Shown: in pieces, positions 23,269-35,198 of the stretch | How the letters are laid out: every line of letters begins with the position of its first letter | How positions within the stretch are numbered: the stretch's first letter is position 1 | Source: Lepidodermella squamata | Lineage: Eukaryota; Gastrotricha | DNA length: 64,000 nucleotides | Assembly (NCBI GenBank): GCA_047495785.1 | Contig: JBLDXI010000015.1 | Span: 4,898,001 to 4,962,000 of the forward strand | Direction of reading: 5' to 3' | Made by a program: the position numbers and the translations under genes | Notes under the pieces: generated by a model | What the model was told of the DNA's origin: nothing | Databases searched by the model: none | What the model saw: only the letters and a program-made list of their open reading frames with translations

Positions 23269-23993
23269 AAGATTTACTATCCTTTTTTAATGATTTTTAG
23301 AATTTTCAGAGTTGTGATGAGCTGTCTTCGCAGTCGACTCTTCCTTCTCGGTTCATCTGCTATCAAATACCGCGTCTATTCGAATGTTTTTACCGCTACG
23401 GAAATCATATGATGTTCAATCTTTATCACCGCAAAATAATTTTGTGAACTTTTTTACTCTGCCGACTCGGAGGAAATCTCTAATTGTACAACCAAAATCT
23501 CCATGTCATACAACTAAAAATCTCCGGTTCGTACAACCTAATATTTATTGGTGAAATATCTTCCAACCGTACAACTTTTAATTATTACCATATGTTTTGT
23601 CTTCGTTCGTACAACGTGCATCTCCCACTTGTACAACTGGCCACAAGGGGGTCAAAACAACAAATCGCTTCATTATACCGATTTTCGAAAATAAATGATT
23701 TTTCTTTCCATTGCATGCATTGGTTCTAATGATGGGCAGTACTCTAGCGTTGACTCCTAGCAAATTTATTGGAGCCCACGCTTTAGAGCAGCTGGACGAC
23801 GACAGCTCGTCAGTGTCGTCGTACACAGATGACGATGACGATGATGATGCTGATGTTGGTAATGGTAATGGTAATTCGGGCGGAGAAGACCCGGAAACCG
23901 ATGATGACCTGCCAGCCGACGATGAAGACATTCCCGAACAGCCGCAGGACTCGGCCGCTTCAAATAACAAGGACTTTTTTTTATACTTTTTTA

Positions 23994-24045
23994 TACAGCT
24001 GAGCTTTCCAACTTTTCCTTACAGCTGAGCTTTCCAACTTTTCCT
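23994..24045 (+). repeat. perfect 26-bp tandem duplication containing a splice-acceptor-like sequence
   Basis: Two identical 26-nt copies (23994-24019 and 24020-24045), each starting TACAGCTGAGC, inside the MULE. The duplicated TACAG looks like an intron end, so the element may carry two competing acceptors. Confidence 0.85.
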
Positions 24046-24131
24046 AAAAACGGATGAATGGCTCATAAATAAATAAATAAATAAATATACCTATTGGACG
24101 TTGCCCCGTTGCTCAATAAAAGAGGCCAAAG

Positions 24132-25264
24132 ATGCTGTTAAACGCGAGGACGAAGATTTGTGGATTAGAACTACCAAGCCAAGCACGCGGTGTAACCTAC
24201 TACTGGTTTTGTCGGAAGAATCGAGACAAAAAATATCATTCTTGTCCAGCACTTGCTGTTTTGCGTTTTAATTCAGGCGGAACCAATGAATTTCTCGGTA
24301 GCCTTAACCATAACCACGTTTTAAAAGACGCCAACAAGCCGTCGTTTTCTTCCGAGATGAAGGCAGCGGTGCGTGACATGGTTCAAACGCGGACCTCTCC
24401 AAAAGATATAGCGAAGAAATTATTGGAGAAAGGCTTCGGAAAGTTCACGAAGCGGCAAATCACTCAGTTGAAGCAACGTTTGAAGCGTCAAATGGCAGCA
24501 GAAGGTGTTATGCCCGGCGGTGGTCACAGCTTCGGGACCCGCGAGTTGGAAGACTGGTGATTGAAGCACACAACGAAACCAACCCACGTGCATCAACCCT
24601 TCGTTTTGGACTATACAATCGAAAATTCCATCCCGGCGCGATTCAGCTTCTTCGTGACAAATCGCATGCTCTTGTCAAAACTGGACAGAGTCGACTGTCT
24701 ACAGGTAATAATTCGCTAATATGTCGTAATTTTTTGAAAATTATTGCTGTGTTTAAGGTGGGCGCGGCTCATAAAATGATCATTGGAAATCACAAGGTTT
24801 TCGTGGCTGGTGGCACAGATGCTAATCGCGTGTTTCACCCGATATTAATCGGTAAGAAAATCTTCGTCTCGTACAACTTGTTAACAAATTGTTAACAAAA
24901 TGTCTTCTACCCGTACAACAGGCGTCGGTTCGCACGAAAATGAGGCAGCTGTTTCGCTCGCTGCGCAAGTGGAGGCCGAACCACACGCCTAAGGCGGTCA
25001 TGGCTGATGGCGCGGCATATATCACGGCGGCTATCGAGGCCGTTCGGCAAGAAGATGTCCAAGTTGTTTTGGATGCCCGATGAATCTTCGACCAGTCAGC
25101 TCACAACCAGCCACGATCAGCCTACGGTCAGTGAAGTCGTTCAGCCGAAGAGACGTGGTCGCAAGCCTGGCAGTCGTAACCGCAATCCACGCTGCCGCGG
25201 CAACCGTGGCAGTCGTGGCAGCCGTGGAGGGCGGCGGGGTCGCCGCGGTACCAGTGAGGAATAA
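24132..25264 (+). pseudogene. MULE transposase remains: FLYWCH finger, DDE fragment, AT-hook tail
   Basis: The frame 24132-24560 has a FLYWCH/WRKY-like finger, YYWFCRKNRDKKYHSC followed by LNHNHVL, in the place usual for MULE transposases, then a helical domain. Downstream, VFHPILIG..GVGSHENEA and PNHTPKAVMADGAAYITAAI are the family's 'GLVSNETEE' and 'MTDFELA' regions, with the second catalytic Asp in MADG. The first joins over an intron (24852-24922). A frameshift near 24950 separates the two motifs. The rest of the DDE domain is missing, and the frame runs into a basic tail with the AT-hook-like KRRGRKPGSRNRN and an RGG-rich end stopping at 25264. The copy cannot make a full transposase. 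Confidence 0.7.
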
Positions 25265-25420
25265 TGAATAGTTGTACGAATGGAAGACTTTTAATGAGAT
25301 GAATAAACAAATAAATAAAGTTGTACGATCGGAAGATGTAAATTTTAATATATTTAGTTGTATGTCCGAAAGATATTTCAGTTGTACGGAAAACGATTTG
25401 GGTTGTATGAAAAAAGATAC

Positions 25421-27117
25421 TATATCACTTCGCGTCTTCTAGTATATTAAGGCCTAGCTATGCGGTTTTCTTCCGGTATTGCCGTGCGTAAAAATCGAGT
25501 TGATCTAGTGGACCAATGTGCAGTTCGACTTGTCAAGCTCAAATGAATTTTAAATCCAAAATTTTGTAGAGATAACCTTTTAACGATAATATTTGACCTT
25601 TAGCGCCGAAAAATAATTAATAGCACATTACATTCTTTCTACCTGATATACACCGCTTATGTCATCATAGGTCGCCTATTTATCAGTTCGAATTACTACT
25701 CAACAACTGTATACACGACGCTCTTCCGCGATAAATGTGCGATATTACCAGATGGAATTTTAAAGTTTATTTGCGTCTGTATTTGCGTCATTTGATCTCC
25801 ATATTCGTGGCAATACGGCCGCCATTTGTATAAAGAATAGCTGTTTCGAAAATAAATTGGTGAAAATCGAATAAAAGCTCGGTGTTTATTACTTTGTCCC
25901 TCACTTCAAAAAATCTGACCCACTTCTCGCAATCTCAGATTCGGTCGAATTTCGCAGCCGATATCAGCACAATGAGCCACAATTTAAGCTTTATTGAGCA
26001 ATTAACGGGCCATAAAAACTGACAGGATGATGCGTGACCTCGCATCCTCTCGGCAAGCTTTGACCTAGTGCGGACAGCCCCGCCGCACTGACCCGTTCGT
26101 TGGCCGACAGTCATTATCGAAAAGGCGCGATTTCCAACGGCATGAGAAGCCGCGAAACACACGCTGCACCGACAATCTCGGCGCAGCGATTAGCGGCTAC
26201 ATCGCTGACTCGGCAAGTCAAAGGGAGCAATTTCGGCTACGCTTCATCGGCGGCAATACGCCTGACGATTCAATAATTCTTGCGTAAGCATCAAATTCAT
26301 AGGCAAGAGTCATACGGTTTACCACCGCATCAAGTAATACCAATCGCTAATTACCAGATGGTGGAGGATAGTAGATAGCATACCGCGTATTCAAGATCCC
26401 CTTGTCATATAAATTCAGCAATTTCGACTGAAGACCAGGGGCTTGAAATAGGAAAAATTAAATGAATTAGCACGGTTATTGATTTAGATCTCCTGCGTTC
26501 CTGTTACTGATTAAACTAAAAACATTTTCGCTTCTACAAATGAACGGCGCTGTTGTGCACTTCTGAGATAATAATACATGCCAATAAACGTGAAATATTC
26601 AGAAAAAACACTAGGGCGACGTATTCAAGCGAGACAGATATACTGTCATCTTGAAAAAGGAAAGATTTTGTTATTATCTTCACCACTGCTGATTTCAAGC
26701 GTTTCAAGCGTTGAATTGGTAGAATCAATCAAGAAAAGGCAGATCGATCGTCCCGACTGAAATTGTTCATTTTTCATGAAAACTTTCCATCCAACATCAA
26801 TTAACGCAGCAAAAACTGATGATATGGGGCGGTGTTTTTAATTCAGTTAATGTCATTGATAGTTTTCAACTTTATCCATCGCGATGGGTATTTCTCCACT
26901 AAACGCTCAGTAAATGTACATCCGCCACTTCATCGGTCTCTTTTACTGGTCTTCATCTCCGTTCACAAGCGGACAGAGTTTTCAGGGCCCTTCATTGTTA
27001 AGCGAACCTTGACGCTAAGATCAGCTAGCGGAGGTGGAATTAAAAACTGGTATCCGGCTAATCCTAATAGTGTAATTACGCGCGTATCAAGGACGCACAC
27101 AGTGGTTAATCGCGCAA
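25421..27117. other. intergenic, upstream of nanos
   Basis: No coding exon is recognised. The long plus-strand open frame ending at 27260 runs through the nanos promoter and is not conserved-looking. I see no RNA gene. Confidence 0.4.
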
Positions 27118-27187
27118 GGGGCGGAGCTTGGGCGCACCCCGTTGTGCAGCCAATCAGCGAACGCGGCACTCGCGGCTGGTATAAAAG
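27118..27187 (+). promoter_or_regulatory. nanos core promoter: GC box, CCAAT box, TATA box
   Basis: GGGGCGG at 27118-27124, CCAAT at 27150-27154 and TATAAAAG at 27180-27187 are in canonical order. The TATA box is about 77 bp before the nanos ATG, which puts the expected start of transcription near 27210 and leaves a ~55-nt leader. Confidence 0.7.
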
Positions 27188-27263
27188 CAAGTCAACTCTT
27201 CGTTTTGTTATCACAACTCGCATCGCTCTATCTACGCAAATAAATAAACGTTTCGATTAAACC

Positions 27264-28182
27264 ATGGACGCATCTTGGAATCCGTTGTTCGACAATTCGG
27301 TGTTCAGTTTTTTCTCGCTCGGCTCAAAACAGCAGCGCGATTCGTGTGTCGCCCACGAGCAAGTCGACTTCCTCGAAATGGATATGTCGTCACCTTCGCC
27401 AGTTACTTCACCGCGTTTCGATGAACGCAGCCCTTCGATCGGTATCGACTGCAACTCCCGCCCTGAATCCGAGCTGAAATGTTACTCAAGCGCCGATCGG
27501 GTGTCGTCGTCTGCGATGGGCAAAATCGACGAAGAAGCGCGGCAGTCATCTCCCAGCACCTTCGTTGCTGGTAATTCGGCAAGTTCAACCGAAATTCGTT
27601 CTGTCGATGGCGATGAACCAGCTCGAGAATCGCCGATCATTGTTACGCCTGACGACTGGGCTAACTGGCGCGAATGGGGCATCAAAACAGCGCCGTCGTG
27701 TCCTCGTAAGTTTCCTGTTCCGTTTGCTTCCACCCGATTTTAAATTGCTTATTTTTTAGCGCTCGACCAACTGTTTGAAAACAAGCGCAACTGGCGTGAA
27801 AAGTTCAACTCAGCCGTACCACCACCCATGCAACGTCACTGCGTTTTCTGTCGTTCGATGAAGAAGCCGCCCCACGAATTTTTGTCACACAACGTGCGCG
27901 ACGAACGAGGTCAGATTAAAAATGGATTTACGGCGGCATTTTTACATTTGATGTTTATTTTTAGGCAATGTCACATGTCCGGTGCTTTCGGTTTACCGCT
28001 GCCCTAATTGCGGCGAGAAGGGCCACACCGTTCGGTATTGCCTGCGCCCTCAAAACGAAGCCAAGTTGGCCGAAAGCCGCGCTGCTGCGAAGAACAAGTC
28101 GCGTCAAAGCTACAGCAACAACAAACGTCCGCGAAACGCCTACACGACTTTCCAGCGTAAACCGATCAGCAGCAGTTACTGA
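27264..28182 (+). CDS. nanos: Nanos RNA-binding protein
   Basis: I join 27264..27705, 27760..27909 and 27965..28182, 269 aa. The C-terminal half carries the Nanos zinc-finger pair. Finger 1 is C175-x2-C178-x12-H191-x10-C202, exactly the family spacing (RHCVFC...SHNVRDERG..TCPVL). Finger 2 is C210-x2-C213-x4-H218-x4-C223 (YRCPNCGEKGHTVRYC), three residues shorter than the usual x7 spacing. The N-terminal half is Ser/Asp/Glu-rich and unstructured, and the tail is basic. Nanos works with Pumilio and the CCR4-NOT complex to repress mRNAs in germ cells; this is family knowledge. The upstream TATA promoter, a short leader and an AATAAA 459 nt after the stop frame the gene. Confidence 0.9.
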
Positions 28183-28977
28183 TCGCGATTTCGTATTGCT
28201 CAGCTCGACTCATCTTGTGCCCACTTGTACAATTTCTTTTCGATCGCTATTCATTATTCAATTGCTCATGATACCTGTACTTATTCTGAATATTGATTGC
28301 AGCAGTTTCATCGATAACGTTATTGTATCATTCTATCGAGCGTTACACCATCATTATTGTTCTTATTATTTCTCGTTTTTGTTAAAGTCTGCCGAGACTT
28401 CTTATTCGCTGTGGCTAACTCGGCTACTCTTCATTCATTGTAAATACCTCCTCCGTTTTGAAATACTGCGTGCTTGAAATTTTACCGGCGAAATTTTTAT
28501 CATGATGATGATTACGGTTTATGCATTTTTATCAGTAAAAAGAAAAACTTTTTAACTCGTTTATGTTTTTTTCACCGGGGTCGGTTGTGTAAAGGCTAGT
28601 GCGATTTGACCTACTGCGGACTGCGTGTTTGCGTTCTTCAAATAAAAACAACACCACATTGCAAATCGACACATTTTATTACAACCCTCGCGCCGACGTG
28701 CATTTAATGGAAGTCAACAAATTAGTAGAAAATCAGGTCCACCATCACCGCGCGCTGTTCATTTTTTGCACTTTTCGTGAATAATAATTTATTTACAGCG
28801 TAGAAATAAGCATGCTGATTGAGGTAAAGACAGATTAGAAAACAATTAGCGGATTCACAACCCAAATCAAATTTGATTGAACGTCTGAGATAATATAGCA
28901 TACAAATCAGGTCAAATATCAAAACAAAAACAAATTTATAAATCGAGACGGATTTTTTCAAGTTTAAATTAGCGAGA
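28183..28977. other. nanos 3' region with a polyadenylation signal
   Basis: AATAAA at 28641-28646 is the likely nanos poly(A) signal, giving a ~0.5-kb 3'UTR where translational control elements would be expected. I see no clear Pumilio site. The rest is AT-rich spacer before the convergent minus-strand gene. Confidence 0.5.
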
Positions 28978-31900
28978 TTAAAAATTGCGAGCCGTTGCTT
29001 TGAGTTTGGCGTAAGCTAGGCGTTCTCCGTGGTCACCGGCGCTCGATTCAGAGCTCGATTCAGTCCAGGACAAGGAGCAATCGAAAATGCCGGCTTCATT
29101 CATTATCGACGCAGATGAGCAGCGAATCTCATCGTTGGCTGTAGACAGCTTCGGAGCAGGCTTTAGAGTCGTATTTTTGGTGGCATTGAGCTGGCCACCG
29201 GCGCCGAAGGTTGTGGAAAAAGCGGGCGAGACTGAAGAGACGCGTGAATCTTCAAGAGCCTGGGTGGTTTGAGCAATGTTGAACAGGTCGACGGTTGAAT
29301 TCGGGCCGTGCTGATAGTTGCCAAGGCCAGAGTCTTTTCCGCTCTTATTTTGATTCAATTCAATGGGAGTGGTTGAGCGATCTCCTAGAAAAAGAAACCT
29401 CAAATTTAATAATTCTATCATTTCGACAGTATAATCGAACAATAATAAAATTCAAATAATCGGACTTGAGGCGAAATTTCTTTAGGTGCAACTCTGGTTC
29501 TCTGCATTGTTTCAGGTAACCATAGGCAGATTATGAGGGTTGTAATAACTCGAATAATTCGAAGTGCATTCAGCAATGTAGGTCAATCACTGTAGAACTA
29601 GGTCATCGAACGGCAATAACCTACCTAGGTTTTTCGCCACCTGAAGTTTTTGGCGCAGTGACCTTGCCCCAAAGCAATAAAAACTTCAATCGAATATTAC
29701 CCATTATATCATATCGAACGATGGTTGATATAATCAGGATTTGGCCCTTCCAAGGAAAGATCATTCATACACCATGTAATACGCAATATGAATTACTGAT
29801 GATTTCCCTTCTTCACCCCGCAAGTTGCACGCAAAAGACATCATTGGTGTAAAATCAACAATAAACGTTGAATTTAGATCAAACGAATCAGCGGAAATCA
29901 GTAATGGTGCGATAGCTAAATAACGCTGCATAAAGGCAGCGAAACCTCAGTTTCATGAGATAAGCCAGGTTTCAAGGATTTTAACACTTTAGCTGCCCAA
30001 ATTACGGCAAAAGTACCGTTGCGGTCATAACTAAGTATCGGTATTTCGTATCGACACTAAGTTTCGTTATTCTGTACCGACATTTTTGACGTTACGAAAT
30101 ACGGTAATAAGGATATTTTGATATTTTGAGGATATTTTGCTCGACACCACCTTCAAGACCAACGTCGAGAAGTACAAGCTGTGCACTTTTGTCTACCTCT
30201 GCCCGCTGACCGGAAGCACCCGGGTTGCGGCCATCTCTCTCCTCGCCGACGAACGCCAGCACAACGTCAAGGCAATGTTGCAGGAGTTCGGGGCGATTTA
30301 CGGCGCCGGCCCGTGGTTCTTCATGGTAGACAAGGACTTCGACCAAATCGATCTCTTGCGCGAGTTGTTCCCCGGCTGCATCATCCTGTTGTGCATCTTT
30401 CACGTGCTCAAGTATATGCGGAACGTCATCGCCACAATTCGCAACAACGACGCCGTCGATTTAGTCGAATACAAGACCCAGGTGTTTGATGCGTTAAAAG
30501 CAATGATTAAGGCGCGGCGGGAAGAGGCCTTCAGGGAGGCTGTTGAGGCCTGGCGCGCACTAGTTCCGCAGCCCGTGTCGGTGAATCGCACGCACGCAGG
30601 AGCAATCACCCGCCGATTATTTCGAGCGTAATTGGCTTAATTGCGTCGAGATGTGGGCACTGTACGCTCGTTACCCGATTTTGCTGACCAATACAACAGG
30701 TCGAGTTGAGCGATTTTTCGGCTCCATCAAGGGCGAGATGTGCGCGCAGTTTTCGACTAAGCCGCCGATGCCTGTCTTCGTTCCTTTCCTTCTCTCTTCC
30801 ATTGCGCGCCGCCGGGCCGAGAAGACCGTTGTCAAACGCGCCGTTCGCCGCGGCGATGAGTTCGAGAAGCTACTGGACGAGGCATCATACCACATTTCCG
30901 AGTAAGTTGAATCTCCCAGTTGGATTTTTAAGTTGGATTTTTAACTTTTTCGCATTTCAGCTTCGCCCTCGAGCACTTTCATGGCTCGCTCAAGCGATTC
31001 AAAACACGCATTCAAAAATGTGAACAAGACGACGTCGACTATAGCACGACGCCGGCGAGCTGTAATTGTTCTTTTTTCGCTCAACTCGCGCTGCCGTGTC
31101 ATCACATTGTTTTCTTGCGCTCGAAGTTCGAACTGCCGCTATTCGAGAAGGGGCTCTTTCACAGCCGTTACTTCAACGACTTCATTCGCCTCAACAACGC
31201 CCAGGCCACTGAGGACACGACGCCGGGAAGTTTCGTTGAAGGCAAGGCAAGGACTCCGGCCGGATGAAGGGCAAGCCGTAGAAAGTCTTCAATCGCAAAA
31301 ACTAGTTTTTTACTGTTTTGTTACTTTGGTGTTGTTCTGTATAAGTCTCACCTTTTTCTAAACAAAATCAGCGGAAAATTTGGAATAAATCAGGTTCGTT
31401 TCCGCTGTTAATATAGTGTTTTCCGGTTAAAAACGAGTGTGTTTACATAGCCAATAGCGCAAACCCAGGTATTAACGCCCGCTGTGTTCAAGTAGACAAT
31501 CCTGTGTTCACATAGCCACGTCCAAAATAAATTAATTACAGCAATTTTCGCACAAATTCGCGATTACTTTGAATTTTCTCTGAAATAGAGTGCGTTTTTG
31601 CGTGTTTGCTTCTTTCGATCACCACTTTTGAAGCAAAATTTCCCTAATTGAGAAGGTTTCGCCAAGTTAATCAAGGAATAGCGTGGGATAAAGCGTGGAA
31701 TAGCGTGGAATAAGGTGGATTAAATGTTTGCTCGTTTCGATCACAACCCTCTTTGACATGTGCTTTCGACAACATTTTCGTTAGAATATAAACGTTTTTT
31801 CCGTCAGTTTCATTTTGGAAATTAATTATCAATCAGCTTACCATTTTTCAAATTCATCGAAGCTTTAGTTCGAAGCGACTTTTTCCCAGCAGATGTCGGC

Positions 31901-33430
31901 GTGTTAGAGCCAGCGGAGTCCTGTCCACCGATACATTTACGCGAACGCTTCTCCTTCGGCTGGCTATTCAACGCATTCGTCACAGTCGAAGCCCCACCAA
32001 CCGAAAAATGTTCGAACCGACGACGCAGATCATTGACAGACTCCCGCTCCGCCTCTCCATCCCCATCCACACGATCAACAGCTTCGGCTGCGTTGGCAGA
32101 CGAACAACGCGGAAAGCGTGCCTTATTAGCAACATGGTTAGGTTGCGGCGTCGTCATTGTGGCTGCGCCCATTTTGACTTTGTTCATCGGCGGGCGGCGG
32201 ATGTTTTTCAACGACGGCGATTCGCGACCTGTCGTCGTGACAGTCGCCGCTTTTTTCATCTGCTCCTGCTGTTTCAGCAGAACAGTCGCGATTGTCGAAG
32301 AGTTTTTGGCAGGGTTAGACGCAGCGTTGAATGCGGGAAATACCTTCTTCGGACTGCTTTTCACATGCGATTCAACACTTTTGTTTTGAAACGGGTTGTC
32401 TTGACTTCTGTTTCGAGATTTTTCTGTAAAATTTAAGACAACTCAGGCTAAAAATGGAATCAATTATATTTTTTCTACCTTGTTTCGATCCGAAATACGT
32501 AGAGCTTTCGTCGGAAACAGACATCGATTGAACACCAGTAACATCGTCTCGATTAGTTGTTGACATACTGCTCGGTGAGGTCGATGAACACTCGTTTCGT
32601 TCAGCAACTAGCCCGAGCCGTCCACTTTCAGCCAGTGTTTCGTAGAATTGGCAGAGTTTCGAGAAATTTTTCTGACATTTTTTCGTATAATGCGTAATGC
32701 TGCGGCGTTTCAATTTTCCAGCAGCTAAAACACTGGCTTTACGGTCGACTTTGTTCGTGTTCGATAGCGAGCTGACATCCAAATCATCGATTAGATCCAT
32801 CGTCTTCTCAGCCGCAGCCGGCGGGCAGGAATTGGGTGTAGCGACTGCGTTGACTCGAACTGCTGTAGCGTGGAGTGAAGCTGGGGAAGTCGAGCACCGG
32901 CCGGAAAGGGTGACTGGGGCGTAACCAGCTGGTTTGAACGAGGCAGAGTTTGGTCTCGAGGCAGATCCATGCGACATTTGCGGGGTTTTGTTGTTTGAGA
33001 CATTCACCTGACCAGTGGGAGTTTTAGACACAAAACACGACGGCACCTTGACCTGGCCGGGTTTGGTCGCGCTGCCTTGGCTTGGCAAGCTCGGAACAGC
33101 CTGGGTGACAGACTTGGCTAGATTCGGCCTGTCCTCTGATCGTTGACCAAGCGGTTTTTCGACTTCAATCGGCGGATTCCGAGGCACGTGGTGGACCGAG
33201 GCGGTCATCAAAGGCGTTTCATTGCACAGCGGGCTGTTACATGAAGCCAACGGCATGGGCGAGCTGACGGCACTTGCGACGACTTTCAGCCGATCGACTT
33301 CTTCTTCCAGCATTTTCAACTGCTCCAACGACGGTTTGGCTTCAACTTTAGATTTTAGAGCGGCGATCTCATTTTCTAGAGCGGTTAGTCGACCAGGTCG
33401 GACGACGTGACGAGCCTCGGCAGTAGAGTT
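28978..33430 (-). CDS. unrecognised coiled-coil, Ser/Pro-rich gene (646 aa visible, 5' exon not identified)
   Basis: I join complement(28978..29384, 31842..32423, 32479..33430) with phases 1 and 1 closing. The first visible exon starts at a clear acceptor (TTTTCTCCTCAG) in phase 0, so at least one upstream exon exists. It encodes a coiled coil (RLTALENEIAALKSKVEAKPSLEQLKMLEEEVDRLK), then long Ser/Pro/Thr-rich sequence, then a basic helical block (RRSITHYTKKCQKNFSKLCQFYETL). The later exons are Ser/Lys-rich with DLRRRFEHFSVGG, and the end is LAYAKLKATARNF. I do not recognise the family. The 55-nt first intron contrasts with the 2,457-nt second one, which houses an antisense transposase. The SH3 gene upstream in the same orientation might contribute the missing 5' exon, but its donor phase does not clearly fit. 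Confidence 0.6.
30137..31267 (+). mobile_element. MULE-type transposase with SWIM zinc finger, 5'-truncated and frameshifted, in an intron
   Basis: The frame opens with LDTTFKTN, then FFMVDKDFDQIDLLRELFPG and LLCIFHVLKYMR, the DDE core pattern of ZSWIM1/3-like MULE transposases (Asp in DTTFK and VDKDF, His in FHVLKY). After a frameshift near 30595 it continues as ADYFERNWLNCVEMW and TNTTGRVERFFGSIK. A 59-nt intron (30902-30960) leads to ASCNCSFFAQLALPCHH, a C-x-C..C-x-H SWIM finger. The shift coincides with a local CGCA duplication (CGCACGCACGCA). The N terminus is missing. The element lies antisense in the large intron of the minus-strand gene. Terminal repeats were not found. Confidence 0.75.
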
Positions 33431-34055
33431 CTGAGGAGAAAAAACGCGTAAAATAAGACAATTTGTCAATATATCGAAGAAATAGGTAAGAAGTGTATCC
33501 CAGAGGTACCGTAACCACTTTAACATACCGAAGAAAATCAGTTATAAACTTTAAAATGAGAGACGAAATCATGGTCATGAATCCATTCCAAATACCACGA
33601 ATAGAATGATACTGTTTTAACGATGACAAATCTGGACAAATCTGGTCCAAACAAGTAAAATATCGATAAATTACACCATACTTGTAACCATCGGAGTTTT
33701 TCGATAAGTTTCAAATGAAGTAAAATGAAACCAGCGAACCTTTATTTTCTTTTCTCGAACCATTTTAGGCGAAACTCCGATATTGTCTTACGCACTGTTC
33801 TCAGCCTATAATAGAAAATGTACTACGGCTCCCTTCCCGCTGTATCACGTGACAAAGCCTAAGCTCCCGACCTCGACCGTGACCTCGGCCTCGTGTCACA
33901 TCAAGCCAGACGCAGTGGTGCATCTTCAACATTTTCTTCTTTTTTGTTTTTGTTTCTTATTTCTTGCACCGTGCTCACGGCTCACGGCGTGAATGTATGC
34001 TTCACATTTCTGAGCGATCGTTTTGATTTCACGCGGGAACCCTATCCTATATATA
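33431..34055. other. upstream intron/spacer
   Basis: Hydrophobic open frames here look intronic. No exon can be assigned. The stretch ends at the MITE. Confidence 0.4.
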
Positions 34056-34214
34056 CAGGGTGGCCAAAAATTCCGCTAAAGGCGAATTTGATGCGCATCA
34101 ATTTAATGTGTAGTTTTAAGAAATTGACAATTTCAAGCATTCTTTTCACGATGGAACTCCTATTTTTCTTGTAACTCATTAATTTCGCCTTCTGTGGCTT
34201 TCTTGGCCACCCTG
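34056..34214. mobile_element. 159-bp MITE of Tc1/mariner type
   Basis: The ends CAGGGTGGCCAA and TTGGCCACCCTG are inverted repeats flanked by TA on both sides (34054-34055 and 34215-34216), the target duplication expected for Tc1/mariner. There is no coding capacity, and the interior has further inverted pieces (GGCGAATT, AATTTCGCC). Confidence 0.85.
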
Positions 34215-35125
34215 TAGGCGTTGGCATCATCGCACTAATAATGGAATGTCTTAACACCGTCGGAATTAAATCAGGGCTTGACAATATGCAAACTAAACGA
34301 TCAATAGTGTAGGTCGTGCAACCAGCACCGTGCGCAGGTAAGGAAGATGTCTAACAACCGTCGGAATATCCAAAACCGTGGCCGCGCGTTAATCTTCGCA
34401 TGAAAGCAAAACATGATAAAAGCGCAAAAAATGTATTCGATAGCAATAAATTGAGACCCGCCAAGCGATTTCGGCCCTATCTCTAGCCGCAGCCACTCGA
34501 AAATAGGGTGTTGCTGGTACTAATTCATTGATAAATTGTCACGTGTAACACGCGTCATCTATCATAGCTGTCATCGGAGGATGAGGCAGCATCAACTTTC
34601 TCAAATTCCGAAAATCCACCTCACCCGTTTTTATCGCATCGAATGAATTTGATTTAAGAGCTCGTCCTCTATTAGACACAGCGGTAAAGCTTTTCTGTTT
34701 CACACATAGAAAAAATGCTGAAAAGGCAAATTGTATGTACTTCTCCTAGCTTCTAGAATAATCGGCCCTCGTGCGTGAAGCGAGATTTAGCTGACAGTTT
34801 TTTCTATTGTTGCACGGGAAATGGAAGAGGCATCACAATTTCCCGGTTTTGTCCCCCTCGTCTACGACGTCAGATTCTACTCGTAGGTATTACTGCCATT
34901 AGAATGGAAGGGTGTTCCGACGGTTTAAGATGATGTTACGATGAAATAAATCAAAATAAGTCATTCCGATGGAATAATTCACTTGGTCAGGTGGTTTCAA
35001 GTCTGTGATTGGTTGGTTCAGAGAGCACGTGACACGCACCATTTAATTTTTTCTGCGATTGCTTTTAATCCAGAAGTAATACTAGTAAGGAAATATAAAA
35101 TGTAGCAGTGCTCTACTCTGTCTCA

Positions 35126-35198
35126 GCCCGATTAGCTCAGTCGATAGAGCATGGGACTCTTAATCCCAGGGTCGTGGGTTCGAGCCCCACATTCGGCG
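35126..35198 (+). tRNA. tRNA-Lys (CTT)
   Basis: Full cloverleaf: TAGCTCAGTCGATAGAGC D-arm, anticodon loop CTCTTAA, T-arm GGGTTCGAGCCCC. The acceptor stem has one C:C mismatch at 4:69. Close to metazoan tRNA-Lys-CTT. Confidence 0.85.

Larger units (their letters stand above)
23475..25420 (+). mobile_element. MULE-type DNA transposon with inverted subterminal GTTGTAC repeats (inactive)
   Basis: Both ends (about 23475-23640 and 25262-25420) carry several copies of a unit like GTTGTACGATCGGAAGAT, in opposite orientation and similar spacing, giving ~110-bp diverged inverted termini. Between them lie an acidic exon (Asp-run, 23740-23970), a FLYWCH-type zinc-finger exon and fragments of a MULE DDE domain. 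Further CGTACAAC motifs occur inside the transposase intron (near 24868 and 24913). Internal deletion and frameshifts show the copy is dead. A target-site duplication could not be fixed by eye. Confidence 0.7.

Noticed and set aside
26832-27260. 142-codon plus-strand frame upstream of nanos
   Set aside because: It runs through the GC, CCAAT and TATA boxes of the nanos promoter and has no homology.
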